From: Lachnospiraceae bacterium UBA7196
Lineage (GTDB): Bacteria; Bacillota; Clostridia; Lachnospirales; Lachnospiraceae
Length of the DNA stretch: 64,000 nt
Reading direction: 5' to 3'
Assembly: GCA_002490835.1 (NCBI GenBank)
Contig: DKUU01000011.1
Coordinates: 35,235-99,234 of the forward strand
The notes beneath the pieces were generated by a model. The model searched no databases. It saw only the letters and a program-made list of their open reading frames with translations, and was not told where the DNA came from. Within the stretch, counting starts at the first letter, position 1, and every line of letters begins with the position of its first letter. A program made the translations under genes and the position numbers. Of this stretch, positions 8,134 through 16,443 are shown one piece after another.

Positions 8134-9210
8134 TTAAAATCCAATCTTCAAAGACTTTCCTTCCACATACACTCCCTCAGAAAGCGTGACCGTCAGCTTT
8201 TGATCCGCAGTAAGCCCAATGGTCTCCCCATGCCGCAAGGTAGCGCCCTGTTCCACCAGATAAGCTGAAATATTCAGCATCATTTCATATACATCATAAG
8301 AAGACTGGCTGCTTTCAATCACTTCCAGTTCTTCCTTTCCAAATGCGCGCATCCCGTTCGTCCAGCAACTGACACCGTAATCATCCTGATGCAAGCCGAT
8401 AAATACAAATGCCGGCAAAGGGATTTCTCCCTCTTTCATGAAATTAGCCGATTGGATAAAGTCCTCCGGCAGCCATACCGTGTTACATTGATAGATTCCC
8501 AAGGCATTGGCCGCTTTCAGGCAGGAGGCAGCGACTTTCACGTATAGTTCTCCCGCCTGCAAAGGCTCGTCCCTACCCAAAACTGCCACGACCAGATGCG
8601 CCTGATGCGCTTTGGCAGCAGCGACCGATCCTTCTCTGCTGATAAAATTATTGTTTGCCCAATACTCCGCCTCTCCACTCGGCACTTTCGTTTCTATCAA
8701 TCCAATCGTAACCATCATCTCATTCATATGAAATACGACAGTCCCTTCATGGCTTTCTTCATCCGGTTCATCGGAATATTCGATATCCCAGTCTTCTTTA
8801 AGAACGGTGCGAAACGCATTCTCATCAAATTCCGGTGTTGACAACAGTACAAACCCTAAAAAATTACCGGCTTCGTACTCATTTTTCTGTTTCTTTGCTC
8901 TCTTCATCCAATGCGAGCTTATTTTCTCTACCATTTGCACACATTTTTCCTGTGCCGTAAAAGGATCATAATCCTCCATCTCGCTGTAGATATGCCTACA
9001 ATGTCCCAAGTCGTTCCCCTCATAAGCGCCGCATACCGCAACTTTCCAACGACCCAAAACAGACGTCTTAAATTTGAAAATATAATAATGCAAATCGTGC
9101 AGATCAAACTCTCCCGCAATCTCCAGTTTCCTCGGTTTTTTCCCAAGTTCCTGCGGGCGGGAAAGCCATTCTTCCATCACTGCCGCCGCGTTCCTTGCCT
9201 GTTCCTTCAT
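8134..9210 (-). CDS. DUF4261 domain protein
   Basis: 358 residues, soluble, with no signal peptide. The C-terminal half from about residue 160 matches the DUF4261 pattern: AKAHQAHLVVAVLG, then YVKVAASCLKAANALGIYQ and NTVWLPEDF. The N-terminal half is a separate region without a domain I can name. GAGG lies 8 nt before the ATG. DUF4261 proteins have no established function that I know of; some occur near secretion or toxin-immunity genes, but nothing of that kind is seen here. Confidence 0.7.
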   Translation of the reverse strand: MKEQARNAAAVMEEWLSRPQELGKKPRKLEIAGEFDLHDLHYYIFKFKTSVLGRWKVAVCGAYEGNDLGHCRHIYSEMEDYDPFTAQEKCVQMVEKISSHWMKRAKKQKNEYEAGNFLGFVLLSTPEFDENAFRTVLKEDWDIEYSDEPDEESHEGTVVFHMNEMMVTIGLIETKVPSGEAEYWANNNFISREGSVAAAKAHQAHLVVAVLGRDEPLQAGELYVKVAASCLKAANALGIYQCNTVWLPEDFIQSANFMKEGEIPLPAFVFIGLHQDDYGVSCWTNGMRAFGKEELEVIESSQSSYDVYEMMLNISAYLVEQGATLRHGETIGLTADQKLTVTLSEGVYVEGKSLKIGF

Positions 9211-9316
9211 CTATTCAGCCTCTAATTTCTTCACAATAAAGAACACAGCGACCACCGCTCCCTGCATTCCGACATGTGATTTCTTCTATCCCCCCTTTAC
9301 ACATTCTTTGCAGGTA

Positions 9317-10342
9317 TTATACGTTTACCTTCCCCGCCAGCACATTCTTGTAATCTTCCAGATTCTTTGCCAAAAGCGCAGGCGTGTCCAGCTCATAAGG
9401 ACATTTCCCCTTACACTGATTGCAGTGCAGACAGGCCTCGATCTTCCCCATCTTTTTCTGCCATTCTTCGTCCAGATATCCCTCTGAGGGCGCTCTGCGA
9501 AGCAGTAAGGACATTCTCGCACACATATTAATCTCGATTCCCACCGGGCAGGGCATACAGTAGCCGCAGCCCCGACAGAACTCACCCAAAAGCTCTGCCC
9601 TGTCCTGATCGATCAGCGCCTTGATCTCATCCGTCATGGCGGGCGGGTTTTCTATGTAAGAGAGAAACTCGTCAAGCTCCGCCTCCCGCTGCACACCCCA
9701 GATCGGCAGCACGTTATCAAACTGCGCCAGATACGCGTAAGCCGCCGCCGAATTAGTGATCAGGCCTCCGGAAAGCGCTTTCATGGCAATAAACCCCATA
9801 TCCGCCGCCCTGCATTTTTCCACCAGCTCCACATCCTTGTCTGTCGCCAGATAACAGAAGGGAAACTGCAGGGTCTCGTAAAGTCCGCTGTCAATCGCTT
9901 CATGCGCCACCGCGAGGCGATGGTTCGTGATGCCTATATGCTTTATCTTACCCTGCTCCTTCGCCTGTAAAGCTGCGTCGTACAATCCGCTCTCATCCCC
10001 CGGTTTCGGGCAGAAAGCCGGATTGTGGAATTGATAGATATCAATGTATTCCGTTTTCAGATTGGAAAGGCTGGTCTCCAAATCCTTCCAGAATCCTTCC
10101 GCATTCTGCGCCCCTGTCTTGGTCGCGATAAAGACCTTATCCCGCATCCCCTCAAAGGCAAGTCCCACCTTATGTTCGCTGTCTGAATACCATCTGGCCG
10201 TATCAAAAAAAGTGATGCCGTTCTCGTAAGCCTTTCTCAATAATTTCACCGCTTCGTCGTCGCTAACCCGCTGGATCGGCAGCGCACCGAACGCGTTCTT
10301 GTTAGTCACGATCCCTGTCTTTCCTAATTTTACAGTCTGCAT
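9317..10342 (-). CDS. Aldo/keto reductase with C-terminal ferredoxin domain
   Basis: 341 residues. Residues 1-250 form the aldo/keto reductase barrel: the Asp/Tyr active-site region is FFDTARWYSDSEHKVG (about 45-60), and KHIGITNH follows on a barrel strand. The last ~90 residues carry a 4Fe-4S domain with CRGCGYCMPCPVGI (about 265-278) and CLHCNQCKGKCPYEL. Such fused enzymes are common in anaerobes and probably exchange electrons between ferredoxin-like clusters and a carbonyl substrate. The substrate is not predictable. AAAGGAG precedes the start. Confidence 0.88.
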   Translation of the reverse strand: MQTVKLGKTGIVTNKNAFGALPIQRVSDDEAVKLLRKAYENGITFFDTARWYSDSEHKVGLAFEGMRDKVFIATKTGAQNAEGFWKDLETSLSNLKTEYIDIYQFHNPAFCPKPGDESGLYDAALQAKEQGKIKHIGITNHRLAVAHEAIDSGLYETLQFPFCYLATDKDVELVEKCRAADMGFIAMKALSGGLITNSAAAYAYLAQFDNVLPIWGVQREAELDEFLSYIENPPAMTDEIKALIDQDRAELLGEFCRGCGYCMPCPVGIEINMCARMSLLLRRAPSEGYLDEEWQKKMGKIEACLHCNQCKGKCPYELDTPALLAKNLEDYKNVLAGKVNV

Positions 10343-10451
10343 CCTATTCTCCTTTCTATCCCTAATCTGTCTTCCATTTTTTATTGATTAATTCGTATTT
10401 TGGCCTGAGACCATCAGTAAGGATTTTCCATTTTCATCCCGATTACGCCTC

Positions 10452-10799
10452 CTACAGATCGCCGCCCGAACCAAACCCTGAACCATCGTAACTTCCCAGC
10501 GTCCCCGACAGGCCGCACCAGTTACAGGTAAAATGAGTATCATTCCCATTATGGCAGTTTAGTTTGCCGCAGTTGCAGACCACAAAGTCCATCGTCCTGC
10601 AATAGGGACAACCCGGATAACCGCTCTCCGGAACGATCTGCCCAACGATCTTTGTCTCGTCATAATGTTCCCGCTTTGCGGATGCCTCCTTGACCGGAAA
10701 TGCCCAAGTATATTTCCATCCGCTCTCCAGCTTTTCAAAACGGACACCGTATATCCTGTTTCCTTCTCTACACTTACACAGAGCAATTCGCGCTTCCAT
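10452..10799 (-). CDS. Small TerY-C-like metal-binding protein
   Basis: 115 residues from ATG 10799; an ATG at 10835 is also possible. Two zinc-ribbon-like cysteine sets are visible: CPYCRTMDFVVCNCGKLNCH and then FTCNWCGLSG. This resembles the TerY-C metal-binding domain that is fused to or found with TerY-type vWA proteins. A Gly/Ser-rich tail (SYDGSGFGSGGDL) follows. Its start overlaps the phosphatase gene by 26 bp. It is the last member of the kinase / LRR / vWA / PP2C operon and is probably the partner or substrate-binding subunit of the vWA protein. Confidence 0.65.
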   Translation of the reverse strand: MEARIALCKCREGNRIYGVRFEKLESGWKYTWAFPVKEASAKREHYDETKIVGQIVPESGYPGCPYCRTMDFVVCNCGKLNCHNGNDTHFTCNWCGLSGTLGSYDGSGFGSGGDL

Positions 10800-11634
10800 T
10801 TTTTTCGCTTCCGCTCCTTTCCGCCTCATATGCAAACAGCGCCGTAATATCGTCGCCGCAGCCCATCTCGCTCGTCTCCTGTAACCACGTCTTCAACTGA
10901 TCCGACACCGCCTTCACGCCGTGTTCTTTCAACAAGGCATAGTAATCCGCACAGGTTTTTTGAAATTCTTCCTCATTTTTGTAGCTATTGGAAAGCCCGT
11001 CTGAGGAGAGCATATACATAACAGGCCGCGGTTCGTTTTCCTCCCGTTTCCGGATCAATGTGATCGCCTTCTTCCAAGACGCCGGCTTGCTGAGCGAATG
11101 GGTTTCCGTGCCAAGAATCTTATCCGCCTCGATGATATTGTATACCCCCGCTTCTGACACTTTCACGATATCCCCGTCGCCGAGCTGAAAAGCAAAAATA
11201 AAATCCGTTGTAATAACCAAACCAAGCAGGGTACTCCCGTAGAGTCTGTAAACCGCTTCTTTGTCCTTATCGCCATCTTCGTTAAGCGGGATTTCCCGTT
11301 TATCTTTGGTATGCAGCCTCAATATCCTGCGTTTCCACTCGGCGTCGATCTCCTGCGCGATCTTGGTATCACCCTCCCGCTTTAAAAACGTAAAGAGCAT
11401 TTCCTGCTGTCCGTCGTAGGTCGCCAAATAATCATCCATAATCTTGCAGAATACATTGACAGCCGCAAAGGAACCTGTCTTGCTGTAGGGACAGGACTCG
11501 CTCCCATGCCCGTCCGCCACCGCCAGAATCACCGCGCCCGAATCCCTTACCACCTTTTTCAGGCTGTCCTGACACTCCCTGCCGTTTCGTATATGAGACG
11601 CCCCCTGCACTGATGCACCAAATACTTGCATCAT
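10774..11634 (-). CDS. PP2C family protein serine/threonine phosphatase (TerY-P type)
   Basis: About 286 residues. Metal-binding motifs of PP2C are in order: VADGHGS (about residues 39-45), GDGDI in the middle, SSDGLSN and GDDIT near the C-terminus. AGGAAAGGA lies 8 nt before ATG 11634; an ATG one codon later is equally possible. It removes phosphate from Ser/Thr and probably opposes the kinase encoded two genes upstream. The gap to the vWA gene before it contains a palindromic repeat element, which may affect expression of the last two genes. Confidence 0.88.
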   Translation of the reverse strand: MMQVFGASVQGASHIRNGRECQDSLKKVVRDSGAVILAVADGHGSESCPYSKTGSFAAVNVFCKIMDDYLATYDGQQEMLFTFLKREGDTKIAQEIDAEWKRRILRLHTKDKREIPLNEDGDKDKEAVYRLYGSTLLGLVITTDFIFAFQLGDGDIVKVSEAGVYNIIEADKILGTETHSLSKPASWKKAITLIRKREENEPRPVMYMLSSDGLSNSYKNEEEFQKTCADYYALLKEHGVKAVSDQLKTWLQETSEMGCGDDITALFAYEAERSGSEKNGSANCSV

Positions 11635-11674
11635 ACACCATATCCTTTCCTCAGGTATCAATACACCTCAGCGC

Positions 11675-11821
11675 AGAGAATGCCGCATTTCAGGCATTCT
11701 CTTACGTGAGACATAGAACTTCTCCGCGAAATGCCGAGCCTGCGAAGCAGCGCTCGTGAAGTTAATTCCGCAGGAATTTACTTCAGCCTCTGCTGTGAGC
11801 GGCTAGAAGTTCTTCTCACGT
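11675..11821 (-). repeat. Double-hairpin palindromic repeat, copy 1
   Basis: Short hairpin: AGAGAATGCC (11675-11684) pairs with GGCATTCTCT (11693-11702), 10 bp perfect. Long hairpin: ACGTGAGA (11704-11711) and AGAACTTCT (11715-11723) pair with AGAAGTTCT (11805-11813) and TCTCACGT (11814-11821), with a 3-nt bulge at 11712-11714. An inner hairpin GAAGTTAATTCC-gca-GGAATTTACTTC lies at 11758-11784. The element begins, in minus-strand reading, at the stop codon of the vWA gene. The same architecture occurs at 45402-45496. Confidence 0.85.
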
Positions 11822-12534
11822 TACCAAACATCGCCTTCCTGAATATCATCCAGATCCGGGATCCTCCCGCCCAGATCGACAATAATCGGATTATCCCCGT
11901 CCTGTGCCGCCGCGTCCGCCGCCACACTGGCCGGCGCTGACACTAAAGAGGCCGCCGTGGATGCCCACTTGATCATCTTGGTAAGGGCCGCCGCGTTATT
12001 GGCCTGCAGCACCAGCTCCTTATTGCCCGTAAACTCCTCCAAAACGGCGTCGTCAGCATCCTGCCCGATGGAGATGGCGATTTTGACCGCCTTCTTGCCC
12101 CAAGGCAGCTTCTTTAACTCCGCCAGCGATTTTTTATAATCGTCTGTGGGCTGTCCGTCAGATAAAAGCACAAGCACGGGCGGAAGCGCCCTGTCCGACA
12201 TCGGCGGGATGGTAAGCTGTGCCGCCAGAAGTTCAAACGCCTTTCCCAGATCAGTCACCCCTACGGCCTCCAGATCGTCCCATGCAAAATCTTCCACATT
12301 GACGGGATTGCTGGTCACCCATGACGCACCGGTAGAAAATTTCAAAGTACGGATCATCAACTGCGCGTTCGGATTATTCTCCGCCGCAGACACCATTTCC
12401 GGTATGGTAGACTGGATGGCATGATTCACCGTGCCGATCTTCTCTCCATACATGGAACCGGAACAGTCCACGATCCAAAAAAAGTGAAGCGGCCTGCTCG
12501 CCAGTTCTCCTCCCGGTCTTTTCATTTCTCCCAT
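11821..12534 (-). CDS. TerY-like vWA domain protein
   Basis: 237 residues, almost all one von Willebrand A domain. The metal-ion-dependent adhesion site is complete: D23-C-S25-G-S27 near the start, Thr in GVTDLGKAF (about residue 94) and Asp in LLSDGQPTDD (about residue 125). AAGGAGG precedes the ATG by 7 nt. TerY-type proteins are cytosolic and act with a PP2C phosphatase and a kinase; both are encoded here. The usual C-terminal TerY-C domain is missing from this protein and appears instead as a separate small gene at the operon end. Confidence 0.85.
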   Translation of the reverse strand: MGEMKRPGGELASRPLHFFWIVDCSGSMYGEKIGTVNHAIQSTIPEMVSAAENNPNAQLMIRTLKFSTGASWVTSNPVNVEDFAWDDLEAVGVTDLGKAFELLAAQLTIPPMSDRALPPVLVLLSDGQPTDDYKKSLAELKKLPWGKKAVKIAISIGQDADDAVLEEFTGNKELVLQANNAAALTKMIKWASTAASLVSAPASVAADAAAQDGDNPIIVDLGGRIPDLDDIQEGDVW

Positions 12535-12552
12535 GTTTGTTCCTCCTTCATT

Positions 12553-13737
12553 TTACGCTTGTGCACATTTGATCTGCTGCGCCCTTGCATACTGCATTGC
12601 ATAAGAGCCTATATTACAGCGAATGGTAAAATCCGCATGTCTTTCTTTTCGTTCGCCAAATGTCTTTAAAAAGCCGCTTCCTTTTCCGCCGCCGATCTCG
12701 ATGACGGAATCCGGTATATAGATACTTTCCAGACTTTTACAGCCCGCAAATGCGCCCTCTTCAATCGTCATCACCCCCTCCGGGATATCGACAGCCTGCA
12801 GATTGTCACAGCCCTCGAAAGCTGAGATCCGAATCGCGTCTAACTTCTTCGGCAAGACTACTTCCCGCAGACTTTTACACCAGCGGAACGTATTTTCCTT
12901 GATCTCCTTCAGATTCTGCGGCAATCTGACCCGTTTTAGCTGTCCGCAGCCAGCAAAACTATTCTCTCCGATATATTTTACACCCTCCGGTACCGTGATT
13001 TCTTCCAGACCGCTGTACTCAAAAGCGCCTTCGTATTTGATCTCGCTGCCTAAGATCTTAGGACAGCCGGTGGCATCCGTACTGCCGATACCGCGAAGCG
13101 ACTCCGGCAATACAATCTCTTTTAGTCCCCTGCAGTTTAAGAACGCGCCGTTTCCCAGCATTTCAATACCGTCGGAAACAATGATCTTCCCGATGCCGAC
13201 GCAGCCTTTAAAGGCATAATTCCCGACCGCGATCACTTTTTTCCCTTCAATTATATTGGGGATCACCACCACAGGCTCGTCAAAGTCAGCAAACTTAAGG
13301 ATCCGCAGTCCCCTTGCCGTCTCCTCAAACTCATACAGATTATCGCTCTCGCAGGGGACCCATTCTTTTTCTGCGGCCGATTTCGATTCACCTGTGAAGA
13401 CCGCCTCTTCTTTTTGCCCGTCTTTCTCATCCGCCGACAGGCCCATGGCCTTTGCCCATGCCGTAACGGCGGCCTCCGCGCTTTTCGTACGGATATCATA
13501 TCCCTGCTCAATGGACTTAATAAAACGGTGCAGCGTCATTTTATCTATCTGCGTAAGCTCTCTCAGTTCACCCACGATCCCGTCGTCAAATGCAATTAAT
13601 AAAAGATTCCTTTTACGCCTGTCCTGCGGAAAAAAGTCCAACAAAAGCGCCTGCAGCCGCTTCCTGTCAGACAGCGCGTCCGGATAATCCCGTATCAGAC
13701 CCGCCAAAACCTTATCGTCTTCCATACCCGTAATCAT
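12553..13737 (-). CDS. BspA-type leucine-rich repeat protein with N-terminal helical domain
   Basis: 394 residues. Residues ~1-100 form a helical domain of about 90 residues (VLAGLIRDYPDALSDRKRLQ to AVTAWAKAMG). From about residue 130 there are LRR_5 repeats of the form I-P-x-G-V-x-x-I-G-x-x-A-F-x-G-C-x-x-L, at least seven. No signal peptide is present, so it should be cytosolic, unlike most surface BspA-like proteins. The ATG overlaps the kinase stop as ATGA, with GGAGGGG just upstream. The LRR array is probably a recognition or scaffold surface for the kinase-phosphatase module; the N-terminal domain may join it to its partners. Confidence 0.8.
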   Translation of the reverse strand: MITGMEDDKVLAGLIRDYPDALSDRKRLQALLLDFFPQDRRKRNLLLIAFDDGIVGELRELTQIDKMTLHRFIKSIEQGYDIRTKSAEAAVTAWAKAMGLSADEKDGQKEEAVFTGESKSAAEKEWVPCESDNLYEFEETARGLRILKFADFDEPVVVIPNIIEGKKVIAVGNYAFKGCVGIGKIIVSDGIEMLGNGAFLNCRGLKEIVLPESLRGIGSTDATGCPKILGSEIKYEGAFEYSGLEEITVPEGVKYIGENSFAGCGQLKRVRLPQNLKEIKENTFRWCKSLREVVLPKKLDAIRISAFEGCDNLQAVDIPEGVMTIEEGAFAGCKSLESIYIPDSVIEIGGGKGSGFLKTFGERKERHADFTIRCNIGSYAMQYARAQQIKCAQA

Positions 13738-15041
13738 GCCCCTCCATGAAATTCTCCCGTCAACTGGCCGAAGTCAATCTTAGCATCCCTGACGATTGCC
13801 GCCGAGCGGCCCTGCGGCACAGGCACCTGCGTACCGTCCGCCTTACTGTAGGTCCAGTTATCACCGGACAGATTCCTGATCCCCCACAGTTTCGGGTTAT
13901 CGGGATTCTGCACCACTTCCCCGACGACCGTCTCCATATCATAATTACCCTCAATATGGTGCTTATACAGCTTTGTATTCGATAACAGCAGCACGGCGCT
14001 TTTTCCGATCACGATCTTGGGCGGGACAGGCACCGCTTTCTGACATCCCCAGCAGATATGTGCCACGCCATTCGTCTCCTTTTGTGTATCATAAAACACT
14101 TCGCAGCCACAGTTTGGACAGGGCATGATGCCCGACATCAGGTTTGCGAAGGTCTCCATCCATTTGCCCTCCGTGATCCGGCGGTTTGCCTGCGTAAGTC
14201 CCACGGTAAAGGATGTGGTAAACAGATCACGAAGTTGCTGCGGGTAAAGATCCCAAAAGATGAGGGCATTGTCCTGATAGCCCGCAAGCGGTCTGTTGTC
14301 ATCGTTGTCAGGATCAAAAATAAACAGCGGAGCCGTTCCGTAGAGCATATTCATGGCATGGATATCCATGCACTTGATCCTTGCCTCTCTCCTGCCCTCT
14401 AAGGGGTGATTCAACATGAACATATAAAAGAGCAGCACCGCCAGAGAAAAAAGGTCGGTATTGCGGGACGGTTTCGCCTTTCCTGTCACGATTTCGGGCG
14501 CCATAAAGCGGGGTGTGCCGTAAACACCGGTCTTCGCCCCGTTGTAAGAAACATTATCGTTATCGCAGATGAGGACATCGCCCGTATCCGGATCAAAAAA
14601 GACATTGCCAAAAGAGATATCCCGATAGCTGTAGCCCTTTCCGTGCAGGGCGTTATATCCTCTGGTGAGATGATAGGCTGCCCTGCACAGACAGTAAAAA
14701 GAAGGTTCCGCCTTTCTCTTCATCATATCCACGATGCTTCTGTAATTCTTGGGCCGAAGCGGCATGATATAGCCAAAAGACTCCCCCTTCGCCCTGAAGA
14801 TCATATCCTGCGGCCACAGGAAAGAATCGTCCGGCGGGCCGCTCTGGATGAGATTATCGAGGATCTCTTTCTGGTTTTCGGTGGCAGTATTCTTATAATA
14901 CCACTTTAGGGCATACGGCTTATTCCCGGATTCTACCGAATAGACTTCTCCCTGACCTCCCGCTCCGAGCATCTGTTTTACCGTATATTTACTGCCGCTC
15001 TCGGAAGTAAGGGTAGTCCCGCTCTTTAACTGTCCTTCCAT
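13734..15041 (-). CDS. Serine/threonine protein kinase-like protein with C-terminal zinc ribbon (TerY-P type)
   Basis: About 435 residues from ATG 15041 (AAGGAG 9-10 nt upstream). The protein kinase fold is visible: glycine loop GAGGQGEVY (26-34), Lys in ALKWY (46), catalytic loop YRDISFGNV (139-147), metal-binding Asp in ICDNDN (158-163) and APE (181-183). His of HRD is Tyr and DFG is DND, both substitutions seen in divergent kinases. A zinc ribbon with CPNC and CWGC (309-312, 331-334) follows, then a beta-rich tail ending near the stop. No membrane segment. It starts 20 bp after the rnfB stop with no terminator between. Confidence 0.85.
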   Translation of the reverse strand: MEGQLKSGTTLTSESGSKYTVKQMLGAGGQGEVYSVESGNKPYALKWYYKNTATENQKEILDNLIQSGPPDDSFLWPQDMIFRAKGESFGYIMPLRPKNYRSIVDMMKRKAEPSFYCLCRAAYHLTRGYNALHGKGYSYRDISFGNVFFDPDTGDVLICDNDNVSYNGAKTGVYGTPRFMAPEIVTGKAKPSRNTDLFSLAVLLFYMFMLNHPLEGRREARIKCMDIHAMNMLYGTAPLFIFDPDNDDNRPLAGYQDNALIFWDLYPQQLRDLFTTSFTVGLTQANRRITEGKWMETFANLMSGIMPCPNCGCEVFYDTQKETNGVAHICWGCQKAVPVPPKIVIGKSAVLLLSNTKLYKHHIEGNYDMETVVGEVVQNPDNPKLWGIRNLSGDNWTYSKADGTQVPVPQGRSAAIVRDAKIDFGQLTGEFHGGA

Positions 15042-15060
15042 GGTCTTATTCTCCTTATCT

Positions 15061-15852
15061 TTACACAATCACCTTCTTCGGGCACTTCTCCTTACAGGTG
15101 CCGCAGCCGGTACATTTCTCCTGATCGATGATCGCATGAAAGTCCTCGATCACGATCGCGTCCGCCGGACAGTTCTTTTTGCAGAGCTGGCAGGCGATAC
15201 AGCCCACGTCGCAGGCCTTCATGGTCACCGGTCCCTTCTCCTTCGAACTGCAGGCCACCACATGTTTTGCGTCGTAGGGGATCAGCTCTATCAGGTGCTT
15301 CGGGCAGGCCGCCACACACTTGCCGCAGGCCTTACATGCCTCCTTATCCACCACTGCCACACCGTTTACCACATGGATCGCGTCAAAAGGGCAGGCCTTT
15401 ACGCAATTTCCAAAACCGAGACAGCCGTCGTTGCAGGCCTTCGGTCCGCCATTTGGCACGAAAGCCGCCATCGCGCAGTCCGAAACTCCCGTGTAGTCAT
15501 AGTCCACGCGGGTGCGCTCCTTGTCGCCGCGGCACTTGACAAAGGCTGTCATGCGCACGCTCTCGCCGGCCTCCACGCCCATGATCTGCGCCACCTGCGC
15601 GCCGACCTTTTCACCGCCTACAGGACAGGCGTTTGTCGGTGCCTCGCCTTTCACGATCGCCGCCGCCAGACCCGAACACCCTGCATAGCCGCAGCCGCCG
15701 CAGTTATTTCCGGGAAGGACGCCTAAAATAGCCTCCTCCCGCTCATCTACATCTACTTTAAACTTGATACCAGCCACGCCGAGGAACAGGCCAACGAATA
15801 AGCCCACCGCTCCCACGATGCCCGTAGCCATTAAAATACCTGTTATATCCAT
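15061..15852 (-). CDS. rnfB: Rnf complex subunit RnfB
   Basis: 263 residues. An N-terminal membrane helix (about 5-28) is followed by the 4Fe-4S motif GNNCGGCGYAGCSGLA and CPVGG typical of RnfB. Then come ferredoxin repeats: NDGCLGFGNCVKACPFDAI, CKACGKCVAACP, CIACQLCKKNCP and CTGCGTCKEKCP, so several 4Fe-4S clusters. RnfB takes electrons from reduced ferredoxin and passes them into the membrane complex, which drives Na+ or H+ export while reducing NAD+. It is the last of six rnf genes, 12 bp after rnfA. Confidence 0.95.
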   Translation of the reverse strand: MDITGILMATGIVGAVGLFVGLFLGVAGIKFKVDVDEREEAILGVLPGNNCGGCGYAGCSGLAAAIVKGEAPTNACPVGGEKVGAQVAQIMGVEAGESVRMTAFVKCRGDKERTRVDYDYTGVSDCAMAAFVPNGGPKACNDGCLGFGNCVKACPFDAIHVVNGVAVVDKEACKACGKCVAACPKHLIELIPYDAKHVVACSSKEKGPVTMKACDVGCIACQLCKKNCPADAIVIEDFHAIIDQEKCTGCGTCKEKCPKKVIV

Positions 15853-15864
15853 ACCTTTACCCCC

Positions 15865-16443
15865 TTAAAGCAGTCCGGAGAATCCGCAGAACGCGATCGC
15901 CATCAACCCCGCCGTCACCAGCACGATCGGCATCCCCTGAAAAGATTCCGGTATATCGTTATATTTAAGCTTCTCACGGATCCCCGCCAGAATAATGATG
16001 GAAATGGTGAAGCCCACCGCCGTCGCAAAACCGTTGACTATACCGGTCAGAATGCCGTAGTTCTTCTGCACATTGGTCAGCGCCACACCGAGCACCGCGC
16101 AGTTGGTGGTGATCAGCGGCAGGTACACGCCCAGCGACTGATAGAGCCCCGGAATGAACTTCTTTAAGAACATTTCCACAAACTGCACCAGCGCCGCAAT
16201 GACCAGAATAAACACGATGGTCTGCAAATATTCGATATGAAAGGGCTGCAGGATGAACTGATAAATCGCTCCCGCCACCGCCGAGGCCAGCGTAATGACA
16301 AAAATGACCGCCACGCCCATGCCCGTCGCCGTCTCCGTCTTCTTAGACACGCCAAGGAAGGGACACAGCCCCAAAAACTGGCTCAAGACCACGTTATTCA
16401 CAAGGGAGGACGCAATCAAAATCACTAACAGTTCTTTAAGCAT
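15865..16443 (-). CDS. rnfA: Rnf complex subunit RnfA
   Basis: 192 residues, six membrane helices. The conserved half-motifs are LGLCPFLGVSK (about residue 25) and ITTNCAVLGVAL (about residue 110); their cysteines, with those of RnfE, hold the intramembrane iron-sulfur cluster in Rnf/Nqr complexes. The gene overlaps rnfE by 8 bp. Length and order are normal for a clostridial rnfCDGEAB operon. Confidence 0.95.
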   Translation of the reverse strand: MLKELLVILIASSLVNNVVLSQFLGLCPFLGVSKKTETATGMGVAVIFVITLASAVAGAIYQFILQPFHIEYLQTIVFILVIAALVQFVEMFLKKFIPGLYQSLGVYLPLITTNCAVLGVALTNVQKNYGILTGIVNGFATAVGFTISIIILAGIREKLKYNDIPESFQGMPIVLVTAGLMAIAFCGFSGLL

